In this document: piece after piece, positions 6,473-12,806 of the stretch | How positions within the stretch are numbered: position 1 is the stretch's first letter | Layout: each line of letters begins with the position of its first letter | IMG/VR virus record: IMGVR_UViG_3300050821_007199 | Location: 1-42,800 of that record | Reading direction: 5' to 3' (one strand) | Origin: a virus | DNA: 42,800 nt | Position numbers and translations under genes: made by a program | The notes under the pieces: model-generated | The model's database searches: none | The model's input: only the letters and a program-made list of their open reading frames with translations | What the model was told of the DNA's origin: nothing

Positions 6473-6675
6473 CGCCGTACCTCCTCCCGGTTGGTAATCC
6501 ATCCGGGTAGCATCATGAACCCCACGCCGATTTGAATACCTACATGGTTCTGTAGCTCCTCGTGCTTGCGTAGGTCGCTCATCATCGACGTGAATGCCTG
6601 GGGGGTGTCGCCCGCGTCGAGGTATTCAAGGGCGCGTTGCTTGCACCATTCGAGATGTTCTTCTCTCGATCTCAT
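6451..6675 (-). CDS. Hypothetical small protein
   Basis: This is a 74-residue protein that starts with the charged helix MRSREEHLEWCKQRALEYLDAG. A second helix carries MSDLRKHEELQNH. A hydrophobic GIQIGVGFMML segment precedes the C-terminus. Short proteins with this REEHLEWCKQRALEYLD start occur in many phages; the function is unknown. It overlaps both neighbours (ATGA upstream, 22 nt downstream). Confidence 0.68.
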   Translation of the reverse strand: MRSREEHLEWCKQRALEYLDAGDTPQAFTSMMSDLRKHEELQNHVGIQIGVGFMMLPGWITNREEVRRWIVGFN

Positions 6676-7103
6676 CGGATTCGTTCTCCGCTGTCGGGGT
6701 CGGTAACGATACCCTCTACGGCCTTGTCGTCCTGGGTCTGCCGGAAGTAGCGAAACTCCTGCATGATCGCGGCCCCGGCTCCGGGCGGAAACTGCTGGTC
6801 GGTAAAGAAGCTCAAAACCATCGCGTCGGCCTCCGTTCGTGCGGCAATCTTGAGCAAGTCGTTTGCAATTTTGCAAGCCTCGGCAACGGAGAGTTGGGCT
6901 TTCTCTCCGTTGACTATGAGGCGGATGTAAGGTTGACGATCTCGCGCCGACACAATGCCGTCAATGAAGATGTGGGTATCGCCCGCGTTGGGAATATTGC
7001 CCGGTGGCGATGCGGTGAACTCGTGACAGTTGCCGCAATAGCCGTGCCGCTCATCGTCGGGGTGGTGGCTGATCGTTTGACACTTCGGGCATTTGAACGC
7101 CAT
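6672..7103 (-). CDS. Protein with N-terminal zinc ribbon
   Basis: This 143-residue protein opens with a zinc ribbon, CPKC at 5-8 and CGNC at 23-26 with nearby histidines, followed by an alpha/beta domain of about 110 residues. The family is common in actinobacterial and other phages, without assigned function. Its ATG directly follows a TAG in the string GAATAACTAGATGGC. The same string occurs at a second gene start at 40010, so a dispersed motif copy spans this gene junction. Confidence 0.7.
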   Translation of the reverse strand: MAFKCPKCQTISHHPDDERHGYCGNCHEFTASPPGNIPNAGDTHIFIDGIVSARDRQPYIRLIVNGEKAQLSVAEACKIANDLLKIAARTEADAMVLSFFTDQQFPPGAGAAIMQEFRYFRQTQDDKAVEGIVTDPDSGERIR

Positions 7104-7499
7104 CTAGTTATTCTCCCTTTTGCTCCTCATGAGGACGGCGGCGGGTATGTCGGTTATGTCGTCGGGTTCTCCTACGGCAATCCACTCCATTACGCGCTGT
7201 GGGATATCGGCTTTGGTGAACGCGGGCCACTCTCTTGCCATGATGTACATAGCCGACATAAACATCATCATGCCCCGCGTGTCATTGCTGAATATCTGGC
7301 GCACTTCAATAACCTTTTCCAGCACTTCGGCGTTGAAGATTCGCCATCGTTCCCTCTCGGCCTCGGTGAGCGTAATGCGGTACGTCTCGTCGCTCATAGC
7401 CTCCCGCCTCGATGCGCGGTTAGCTGGTGAAAATTCATCCATCGCCAACGGTTCCACGGTGGTACTTCCTTCGGTGGCCTTGTCTCGCACGTCGGACAA
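7104..7499 (-). CDS. Hypothetical phage protein, start uncertain
   Basis: This protein has up to 131 residues. No strong ribosome site is visible: candidate starts are TTG at 7499, GTG at 7490, ATG at 7442 or ATG at 7397 (with GGGAGG close upstream). The core ITLTEAERERWRIFNAEVLEKVIEV and the following helices look like a conserved helical phage protein. The stop codon is part of a dispersed motif copy. No function can be offered. Confidence 0.6.
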   Translation of the reverse strand: MSDVRDKATEGSTTVEPLAMDEFSPANRASRREAMSDETYRITLTEAERERWRIFNAEVLEKVIEVRQIFSNDTRGMMMFMSAMYIMAREWPAFTKADIPQRVMEWIAVGEPDDITDIPAAVLMRSKRENN

Positions 7500-7520
7500 A
7501 CACAGGGGATTCCTAGCCTG

Positions 7521-7964
7521 TTACCGTAGCGTCTCGGACTGAATAAGCTCGATGAGTTTGGCGGCAAAACTGCGCGGAGGTAGGTCATATTCAACCGCAA
7601 CGCTCGTGCATAGTTCTTTGAATCGGCCAAAGGCAACGGCGAGGGCTGCTTCGGCATGGAATGGACGAGTTGCAGTTTGGGGCCGGTAGTGGCCGTTGCC
7701 GTTGGCTTGGAAGGTTGCTGTTTCGGGGAGAGTCGCAAGGCTCGTGCTCCTTTTGTTGTATTTGCGCTTGGTGCGCGTTTCCGCCGTGATTGGGGCGGGT
7801 TGGGGTAGAGAGGCTTTAACATCCTGCATCCTCTTGGCCTTGTGTGACCGGCCTAGTACGCCGTGGGCGGCTCGTCGGTGAATACCTAAATGGGCCGCAT
7901 CTTTGTAAACCTTGTCGCATCCCTCATGCGGGCAAGCGAAGTTATTCGGCTTTGGGTTCGTCAA
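7521..7964 (-). CDS. C2H2 zinc-finger protein
   Basis: This 147-residue protein has a classical-looking C2H2 finger, C11-x4-C16-x12-H29-x4-H34, followed by a basic linker with RTKRKYNKRS and an alpha-helical C-terminal domain. The TTG start at 7964 has AGGAG 6 nt upstream and overlaps the previous gene by 23 nt. Single C2H2 fingers of this eukaryote-like spacing are uncommon in bacterial viruses and suggest sequence-specific DNA binding. It is a candidate regulator, though nothing ties it to a site. Confidence 0.7.
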   Translation of the reverse strand: MTNPKPNNFACPHEGCDKVYKDAAHLGIHRRAAHGVLGRSHKAKRMQDVKASLPQPAPITAETRTKRKYNKRSTSLATLPETATFQANGNGHYRPQTATRPFHAEAALAVAFGRFKELCTSVAVEYDLPPRSFAAKLIELIQSETLR

Positions 7965-8277
7965 TCTTGCTCCTCTCTCTACTGCGCTTTCCGTATTCCA
8001 TCCGAAGCCGCAAGGCTTCCTCTGCGGTGGGGTGGGTTCTCCCGAAAATCGGGTGTTGGGTGTTGAATAACTCCATCACGTTATCAGCCTGTTTGTGTGA
8101 CAGGTAGCCGGTCACGTAGCCGATGTTCGCTAGCAGTGTCGCCCTGGCCTCCTCCTCGGTGATCTTCAAGACGACCGCGTTCTCTGCGGCCTCTTCCGCG
8201 ACCAATGCGGCGGCTTGTTCTTTGGTGCTGATCTCGCCGTCTTGCACGAGGTTTAGGATTTGCAACATGCTCCTCAT
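7942..8277 (-). CDS. Hypothetical helical protein
   Basis: This is a 111-residue protein rich in Ala and Glu and predicted mostly helical, with a basic Arg/Lys tail (LRLRMEYGKRSRERSK). The start at 8277 has GGAGGT 7 nt upstream; an ATG at 8268 is less well placed. No known motif is visible. It lies between a zinc-finger gene and a membrane-protein gene in a coupled run. Confidence 0.65.
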   Translation of the reverse strand: MRSMLQILNLVQDGEISTKEQAAALVAEEAAENAVVLKITEEEARATLLANIGYVTGYLSHKQADNVMELFNTQHPIFGRTHPTAEEALRLRMEYGKRSRERSKIDEPKAE

Positions 8278-8282
8278 CGTCG

Positions 8283-8510
8283 CTACCTCCGCGCTGGTTG
8301 TTCTGCTTCTCGCTCTCTTTGCTGTTGCTCATGTAGCAAGCGGATGGCCTCTTCCAGCACGAGTTTGTTTAGCTCTCGCTTTTGTGCTCGGCCTCTGGCA
8401 CGGTCGGCGGCGCGGCGGCGGCGGTGCTCGATGAGTCCGACGCCGGGGAAGAAGAGGACGAGAAAAGAGAGGGTTGCGAGTCCGGCAAGGTTGAGGTCTG
8501 AGACGTGCAT
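8283..8510 (-). CDS. Small membrane-anchored basic coiled protein
   Basis: This is a 75-residue protein. One membrane segment (about residues 8-27, GLATLSFLVLFFPGVGLI) is followed by a very basic stretch (HRRRR) and a long charged helix. It starts at an ATG with an AAGGAA ribosome site and overlaps the upstream zinc-protein gene by 142 nt in another frame. The hydrophobic/basic pattern argues that this frame is coding. The topology resembles small phage membrane proteins that position DNA or lysis factors, but this is speculative. Confidence 0.6.
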   Translation of the reverse strand: MHVSDLNLAGLATLSFLVLFFPGVGLIEHRRRRAADRARGRAQKRELNKLVLEEAIRLLHEQQQREREAEQPARR

Positions 8511-8725
8511 CGTGCGGGTTCCTTTCTGAATTGTGATACCTGGGGGCATGTGGCGAAGTGGCTGATAGCGTCGCTCTCCGGCAACTTCATAAAGTCCATC
8601 GGGATTTTTTGTTTCGCTGGTGTAATCCACCATTCGATAGCGGCGTTGCAACCGGAACATCGGCTGTAGTTACTCCGGTGATATCCGGCCTGTTCCATCT
8701 CTGCGCGAGTCCGGGGGAAGTTCAT
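8369..8725 (-). CDS. Small putative zinc protein with low-complexity tail
   Basis: This is a 118-residue protein. The first 75 residues hold CSGC and a later HFATC with an intervening IEWWITPAKQKIP core, a zinc-binding pattern seen in small phage proteins. The last 45 residues are serine/alanine/proline rich and coincide with the out-of-frame membrane-protein gene at 8283-8510, so that tail may simply mirror the other frame. The ATG overlaps the upstream stop (TAATG). A motif variant (8665-8674) lies in the coding part. Confidence 0.62.
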   Translation of the reverse strand: MNFPRTRAEMEQAGYHRSNYSRCSGCNAAIEWWITPAKQKIPMDFMKLPESDAISHFATCPQVSQFRKEPARCTSQTSTLPDSQPSLFSSSSSPASDSSSTAAAAPPTVPEAEHKSES

Positions 8726-9291
8726 TAGTTTGTCCACCAATCGGGGATGAGGTCGGCTTCGGCTCTCCAATCCTCTGATCTGTCTTTGAGTGGGGTTGGG
8801 ATAAACCGTACCGTGTCGTTGGGGCCTTCGATGTACGTCTCCATGATGTTGTCAGTTGGAATCTCCGGGCCTTTCACCATGACGCATACGGCCTCATGCC
8901 AGACCTCGCGGGGAAGGTTTTTTACATGCCCGCCGTAGCGTCGAAGGGTTGCGTGATAGGCCGTCTTGAATTGGCTTATGGTTTCGCGGGTCGGCGGGTC
9001 GATTTTGAAGTACCGGCAAAAATCCTCCGACTTCACCCAACGGGTGTCGCTGACGACCGCGACGGCGACGGCCTGTAGCTTTCGCGCACCTTCGGCAATA
9101 ACCCGCATCATCTGTCTCTTCTCGTCGCTGTCACGGAAGGGCAATGGAATAACTACACTGTCGCCGTCCGGCCTCAAGATGAGGGCGCACGGCATCATCT
9201 TCTCGTCTTCGCTGTACTTGTACTGTGCTCGGATGCTTCGCGCTCGGTCGAGCAACGTTTGCATCAGCAACCTTGTGTCTACTACGTCCAT
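8725..9291 (-). CDS. Hypothetical phage protein
   Basis: This is a 188-residue alpha/beta protein without a clear domain. It contains CALILRPDGDSVVIPLPFRD, then a helical region with KLQAVAVAVVSDTRW, and ends in a Trp-rich tail. The ATG at 9291 lies inside the end of the preceding gene with GAAGAGGA upstream. V-V-I in the DSVVIPLPF segment is encoded GTA-GTT-ATT, giving an exact motif copy (9147-9157). Confidence 0.65.
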   Translation of the reverse strand: MDVVDTRLLMQTLLDRARSIRAQYKYSEDEKMMPCALILRPDGDSVVIPLPFRDSDEKRQMMRVIAEGARKLQAVAVAVVSDTRWVKSEDFCRYFKIDPPTRETISQFKTAYHATLRRYGGHVKNLPREVWHEAVCVMVKGPEIPTDNIMETYIEGPNDTVRFIPTPLKDRSEDWRAEADLIPDWWTN

Positions 9292-9944
9292 AAATCCTCT
9301 TCGTTGTCTTCGTAGTTCGCCCATGTAGATATCCGGCCTATCGTCCACAACAGAAAGTGCCTCCATCGCGGAGGAACGAGACACTGTAGGCGTAGCTCCT
9401 CATGGGAGTCTGCGGCCTCCTGCCGGGTGGAGTAGCGGAGTTGGAGTTGGTCGTGCGGGTAGTGCTTCTCGCGGTAGGCTCTCGCCCGGTCGCGCTCGGC
9501 TTGCTCCTCCGGGCTGGCTTCCCTGCCTTCCGCGAAGTCGCGGAGTGCTCCGCGCTCGGCCTCTCGATCTCCGGGCGCAAAGAGCATGGTTTCGTAGATG
9601 AGCGGAGGGCCGACGCGACTAAAGTTGTGATCTAGGCCAAGCCAAACCGTCGATAGCCTCTCGCCGTAGAGGGTCTTGGTCTGCGCGACGTTGCGCTCCT
9701 CTTTGGCCGTCTCAAAGAGCAACGCCCATTTCATCCACGCGGGCATCAGGTCGTCAGAGAGTATCGGTTGCCCGTCCGGGTAATACTTGTCCGGCCTCGG
9801 CTCTACAAGGCTGAACATAAAGGCCGTGGGACTTGGCCCCCATGAATTACCGGGGCCGTCCTGGGCCTCTAGGCTTTCTAGTGCCTCTCGCTCTCGCTCA
9901 AGGTGCCAGATTGGGTCTTCCGGTGCTTGCTGCTCATCGCACAT
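9282..9944 (-). CDS. Conserved phage protein (STVWLGLDHNF family)
   Basis: This is a 220-residue protein. The block RLSTVWLGLDHNF followed by GPPLIYETMLF is a recognisable signature of a protein widespread in phages and prophages, of unknown function. An N-terminal acidic helix and a long Arg/Glu helix flank the core. It starts at an ATG with GAGGA 8 nt upstream. The 160-nt stretch upstream of it (9945-10105) holds only a weak 25-codon frame and no clear regulatory site. Confidence 0.75.
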   Translation of the reverse strand: MCDEQQAPEDPIWHLEREREALESLEAQDGPGNSWGPSPTAFMFSLVEPRPDKYYPDGQPILSDDLMPAWMKWALLFETAKEERNVAQTKTLYGERLSTVWLGLDHNFSRVGPPLIYETMLFAPGDREAERGALRDFAEGREASPEEQAERDRARAYREKHYPHDQLQLRYSTRQEAADSHEELRLQCLVPPRWRHFLLWTIGRISTWANYEDNEEDLWT

Positions 9945-10105
9945 CTATCAATCCTCGGTTGGGTGGGGCAAACCGATAAGCCGCCCAGCGTAGGCTCCGG
10001 CTCGCCCCTTTTTAGGTGGGAAGGGTGAACGCTCTAGAAACGCTCTCCCCTCCCCTGACCGGCGTAGCAACGTCGGGTAAATCCGCCACGCCTCCGGTTT
10101 CGGGA

Positions 10106-11464
10106 TTAGGCCGTTGCCGGAATCTTCTTCTTGCTCGGTGCTCTCTTCGCTTTGGTGGCCTTCGGCTCCGGCTCCGGGTTGACGGCCTTTACCTCGCCGT
10201 CTTCCAAGTAGACGCCCACCTTGCCGGAGGTATCAACTACTTCGACAAACACTTGGAAGTCATGCTCGTGCGCCATCTGCGAAACGATATTCATTGAAGC
10301 GTCGTCCAGCAAAGAGCCGTCCTTGATTCGCATGACGCGAAGCTCCGGGTTGGTTGCCATGCCGATAGCGACGCTGGCCCTGATCTGGTCGGCGTTCGAT
10401 ACCTGATTGAACGGCAACCCCTCGTAGATAACCTCCTCGTCGCCAAAGGCCAAGCCGGGTACGGGAAACTCGGCTGAGGAGATGGCGTTTACCTTCGCCT
10501 CTTCCTTCGCCTTGAGTCCCGCGCTAAGAGTCTCAATGCGCGAGTCTAGTTCGTCAATCTCCTGCTGGTAGCTGTCGCGCCGGTCGCGCCGGTCGATGGC
10601 GGCGTTGGTCGCCCTGGCCTTCGTGATCTGTTCGGCAAGCGCGGCGGCGTCCTTCGGCTCCGGTAGCGGCTTCCACTCTTTAATCATGGCGTCGGCCCTT
10701 TTCAGGCTCTCTATCCACTGCGCGGTTTCTTCTTCCATCTCCGCTAACTGTGCTCGTAGCTCCTCGATGCGGGTCTTGTTCTCGTTTATGTCGCGCTCCA
10801 ACACGTCGCGGTGGCCCTTGCGCTCGTCGCGGTGCCGCTGCTCTTTTGCGATACCTTCGTTGTAGCCGCTGACTTCCTGTAGCTCCGTGACCAACGCAAC
10901 CTCGTTGATCTTTGCTTTGGGAAGGTCGGCGGCTACGGCGATGGCGTCGCGCCTGATCTCGACCGCATCGCGCTCTTTCTTGAGGTCGCGGCGGGTGAGG
11001 TAGTCGGCCTTGTACTCGGCGTCGAGCGCGTCAAGGTCTACGTCCACCTTCACCAGTGAGCGCAATACCTCAAACTGCTTCTTGGGGTGCATCCGCAAAA
11101 ACTCTAGAGGGTCGAAACTAATCTTCCCCATCAGCTTGTCTAGAATCTCCTGCGGCCCCTGGTAGCGGCTCTTGCTGTCCTTCGCCTCAAGCGCGAGGGT
11201 TCCGTTGCGGCTTCCGCCTTCGGTGAAGCGGCGAGTAACTACAATATCCCCCAAGTCCAGTTGAATAACTGCGCGGCCTGAGCCTTTGCGTACCGGCTGC
11301 GACGGCACGGTGCTGGTGCCGGTCAACGCCCACTCGATTCCGTCGAGGATGCTGGTCTTGCCTGAGCCGTTCGCGCCGGAGATGCGGTTGATAAATTTGT
11401 TGGGTGTGAGGTCGATGGCCTTCAACCTCTTGATGTTCTCTGCCTTCAATCCGATGACTCGCAC
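10106..11464 (-). CDS. SMC/RecF-like ATPase with coiled coil
   Basis: This is a 452-residue protein. The N-terminal head carries Walker A GANGSGKTS at 30-38. A long charged coiled-coil region spans about residues 150-320. A C-terminal head half has an ABC-signature-like segment (FNQVSNADQIRASVAIGMA) and a D-loop-like LLDD. The layout matches small SMC/SbcC/RecF-type ATPases, and a Lys/Pro basic tail ends it. No SbcD nuclease is beside it. The GTG start overlaps the stop of the ribbon-helix-helix gene (TAGTG), coupling the two. Roles in recombination, segregation or defence are all possible. Confidence 0.82.
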   Translation of the reverse strand: MRVIGLKAENIKRLKAIDLTPNKFINRISGANGSGKTSILDGIEWALTGTSTVPSQPVRKGSGRAVIQLDLGDIVVTRRFTEGGSRNGTLALEAKDSKSRYQGPQEILDKLMGKISFDPLEFLRMHPKKQFEVLRSLVKVDVDLDALDAEYKADYLTRRDLKKERDAVEIRRDAIAVAADLPKAKINEVALVTELQEVSGYNEGIAKEQRHRDERKGHRDVLERDINENKTRIEELRAQLAEMEEETAQWIESLKRADAMIKEWKPLPEPKDAAALAEQITKARATNAAIDRRDRRDSYQQEIDELDSRIETLSAGLKAKEEAKVNAISSAEFPVPGLAFGDEEVIYEGLPFNQVSNADQIRASVAIGMATNPELRVMRIKDGSLLDDASMNIVSQMAHEHDFQVFVEVVDTSGKVGVYLEDGEVKAVNPEPEPKATKAKRAPSKKKIPATA

Positions 11465-11688
11465 TATCGCACTCCTGCTTTCTTCTTTGCCGTCCTGGGG
11501 GTCGCGGTGCGCTTGGCTCCGTTGGTCGTAGCTGGCTCCGGGTTGGGGTTGTGGGAGAGGTAAAAGTCAATCATCTTATTCAGCATGGAAGTGCGGTCGC
11601 GGTGGTCGGCCTCGGCCATCCTGTCGATGATTTCTACCGTGTCAGTAGGGCAGTAAAAATTCAGCTTAGTTTTGCTCATGGAATCCAT
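11464..11688 (-). CDS. Ribbon-helix-helix DNA-binding protein
   Basis: This is a 74-residue protein, or 71 if started at the ATG at 11679. The KLNFYCPTDTVEIIDRMAE to MLNKMIDFYL region (residues 8-45) has the beta-alpha-alpha layout of the CopG/Arc ribbon-helix-helix fold, followed by a basic tail rich in Thr, Arg and Lys. It is divergent from the plus-strand gene at 11800, and the shared intergenic region holds promoters and a palindrome. That is the usual setting for an autoregulated repressor. It is the leading candidate regulator of the minus-strand module B. Confidence 0.75.
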   Translation of the reverse strand: MDSMSKTKLNFYCPTDTVEIIDRMAEADHRDRTSMLNKMIDFYLSHNPNPEPATTNGAKRTATPRTAKKKAGVR

Positions 11689-11698
11689 GCTACGCCGT

Positions 11699-11785
11699 TG
11701 TATTCCATTGTCAAGGATTTTGCCCGGTTGACAGGCTGTATTCCCCTGTGATATACTAGATTCCGACAGGATACTGTCATATTCC
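11699..11785. promoter_or_regulatory. Divergent promoter/operator region
   Basis: For the plus gene, TTGACA (11728-11733) and TATACT (11752-11757) at 18-bp spacing form a near-consensus sigma70 promoter. The perfect palindrome GACAG-GATA-CTGTC (11765-11778) covers the predicted start site. GTATTCC recurs at 11700 and 11738, and ATATTCC at 11779. On the minus strand a perfect TTGACA (11707-11712) precedes the regulator gene with a weak TAGCAT -10. The array suggests repression by the adjacent ribbon-helix-helix protein. Confidence 0.65.
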
Positions 11786-11799
11786 CTTTGGAGTTCTCT

Positions 11800-12147
11800 A
11801 TGGACAATCAAGTAAATAAGTACGACCGCATGTACGGAAGCCTCATCGACGTTTCGATCTCCACCAAACCATCGACCGTCAAAGTGGTACAAACCCTAAC
11901 CGGGCGGTCGGAGACGTTCATCATTCAGACCATGCGCCATGAGGACAACGGCGACTACATCTTTGTCGAGTGCGCCGATGAGAACGGCTTGGTGCGGCTG
12001 GCCCTTCCCCCGAAGGTGTCGAACGCTATAGCGTCGCAACGTGAGTCCCTGACGAAGCGGCGGCGGTCGATAGCAAGCCGCGTCGCCATGCGGAACCGCA
12101 TCGCCAACGGTGAGGTCATCAGCTTCAAGAAGCGCAAGGCCAAATGA
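11800..12147 (+). CDS. Conserved phage protein, solitary plus-strand gene
   Basis: This is a 115-residue protein and the only plus-strand gene within the minus-strand half of the genome. Its C-terminal LALPPKVSNAIASQRESLTKRRR block followed by a basic helix is typical of a small protein found in many phages and prophages. The ATG at 11800 has GGAG 6 nt upstream and is served by the strong promoter at 11728-11757. Isolation and divergence from a ribbon-helix-helix gene suggest it is expressed separately, perhaps in lysogeny; the function is unknown. Confidence 0.72.
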   Translation: MDNQVNKYDRMYGSLIDVSISTKPSTVKVVQTLTGRSETFIIQTMRHEDNGDYIFVECADENGLVRLALPPKVSNAIASQRESLTKRRRSIASRVAMRNRIANGEVISFKKRKAK

Positions 12148-12151
12148 AAAT

Positions 12152-12181
12152 CGGCCCGAAGGTAAGCTCCCCTCCGGGCCG
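12152..12181. terminator. Bidirectional terminator between the plus gene and the structural operon end
   Basis: CGGCCCG (12152-12158) pairs with CGGGCCG (12175-12181), with inner AAGG/CCTC pairing. On the minus strand the stem is followed by ATTTTCATTT, a fair U-tract. It ends the long structural operon (last gene 12222-12575) and also the solitary plus-strand gene. Confidence 0.7.
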
Positions 12182-12221
12182 TGCATTGCTTTGATCTCCC
12201 AAAGCCTAGATTGTCCCACCA

Positions 12222-12575
12222 TCATAGCTCATCCACGCGATTGAAGTTCTGTGCCGGGGTTCCACTCGGCGTAGGGTTCTCTCGCGGGGATGGGTAATCG
12301 CTGATCTTGGTTGCGGTGCCGTGGATGCCCGCTGCGATGAGGCCGACGGCGAAGTAGAGAGCCAGCATCCCCCATGTTAGTTCAAAGCGAAAGACGACGA
12401 AGAGAGCGACAGCGGTAATAACTGCATTGGCGAAGACGCCTCCCCATCCGTTGAGGAACGGCACGAAGAGTTTCAATAACTGCACGGCCCCGGCGATGAT
12501 GACTCCGGCGAAAAGCATCCGCTCCGGCTCCGTGAGGAAGTCGGGGCGGATGATGAATGAGAGGAAGTAGACCAT
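12222..12575 (-). CDS. Holin-like membrane protein
   Basis: This is a 117-residue protein. It has three hydrophobic segments (about residues 20-38, 46-62 and 68-86) and a hydrophilic, proline-rich C-terminus. Size and topology fit class I/II phage holins. It is the last gene of the structural operon, near the tail fibre, which suits late lysis timing. The ATG at 12575 is preferred, with GAGGGA at good spacing; a TTG at 12581 is an alternative. The holin call rests on topology only. Confidence 0.6.
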   Translation of the reverse strand: MVYFLSFIIRPDFLTEPERMLFAGVIIAGAVQLLKLFVPFLNGWGGVFANAVITAVALFVVFRFELTWGMLALYFAVGLIAAGIHGTATKISDYPSPRENPTPSGTPAQNFNRVDEL

Positions 12576-12602
12576 TGGCAATTTCCCTCATCTTACCTCG
12601 GC

Positions 12603-12806
12603 TTAGAGCCTGTCGGCTTCGATGAGCACAAGACCGTTCTGCTCGTCCCATCGGTAGCCTGGGTGCGCGGCCTCCATCTCGCGCAGGAACGCGGCCCGCG
12701 CTGCAATGTTGGCTTGTAGCTGTTGCTGCATGACGTTATGTTTTAGTGCGAAGTTCTCCAACTTCAACCGCTCCATCTCCGTCAATTCCGCGTGTCCGTT
12801 GTCCAT
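12603..12806 (-). CDS. Small coiled-coil protein overlapping the tail-fibre end
   Basis: This is a 67-residue protein with an acidic N-terminus, a helix (MERLKLENFALKHNVMQQQLQANIAARAA in outline) and a PGYRWDEQNGLVLIEAD tail. Small proteins of this design are common in phage lysis/tail regions. It has a clear AGGAGGAAG ribosome site that lies inside the tail-fibre gene, so the two overlap by 71 nt in different frames. The function is unknown. Confidence 0.6.
   Translation of the reverse strand: MDNGHAELTEMERLKLENFALKHNVMQQQLQANIAARAAFLREMEAAHPGYRWDEQNGLVLIEADRL

Noticed and set aside
6594-7430. 278-codon plus-strand open frame opposite three minus-strand genes
   Set aside because: It runs antisense to coupled genes with zinc-ribbon motifs and has no recognisable domain. 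It is a frame shadow common in GC-rich DNA.
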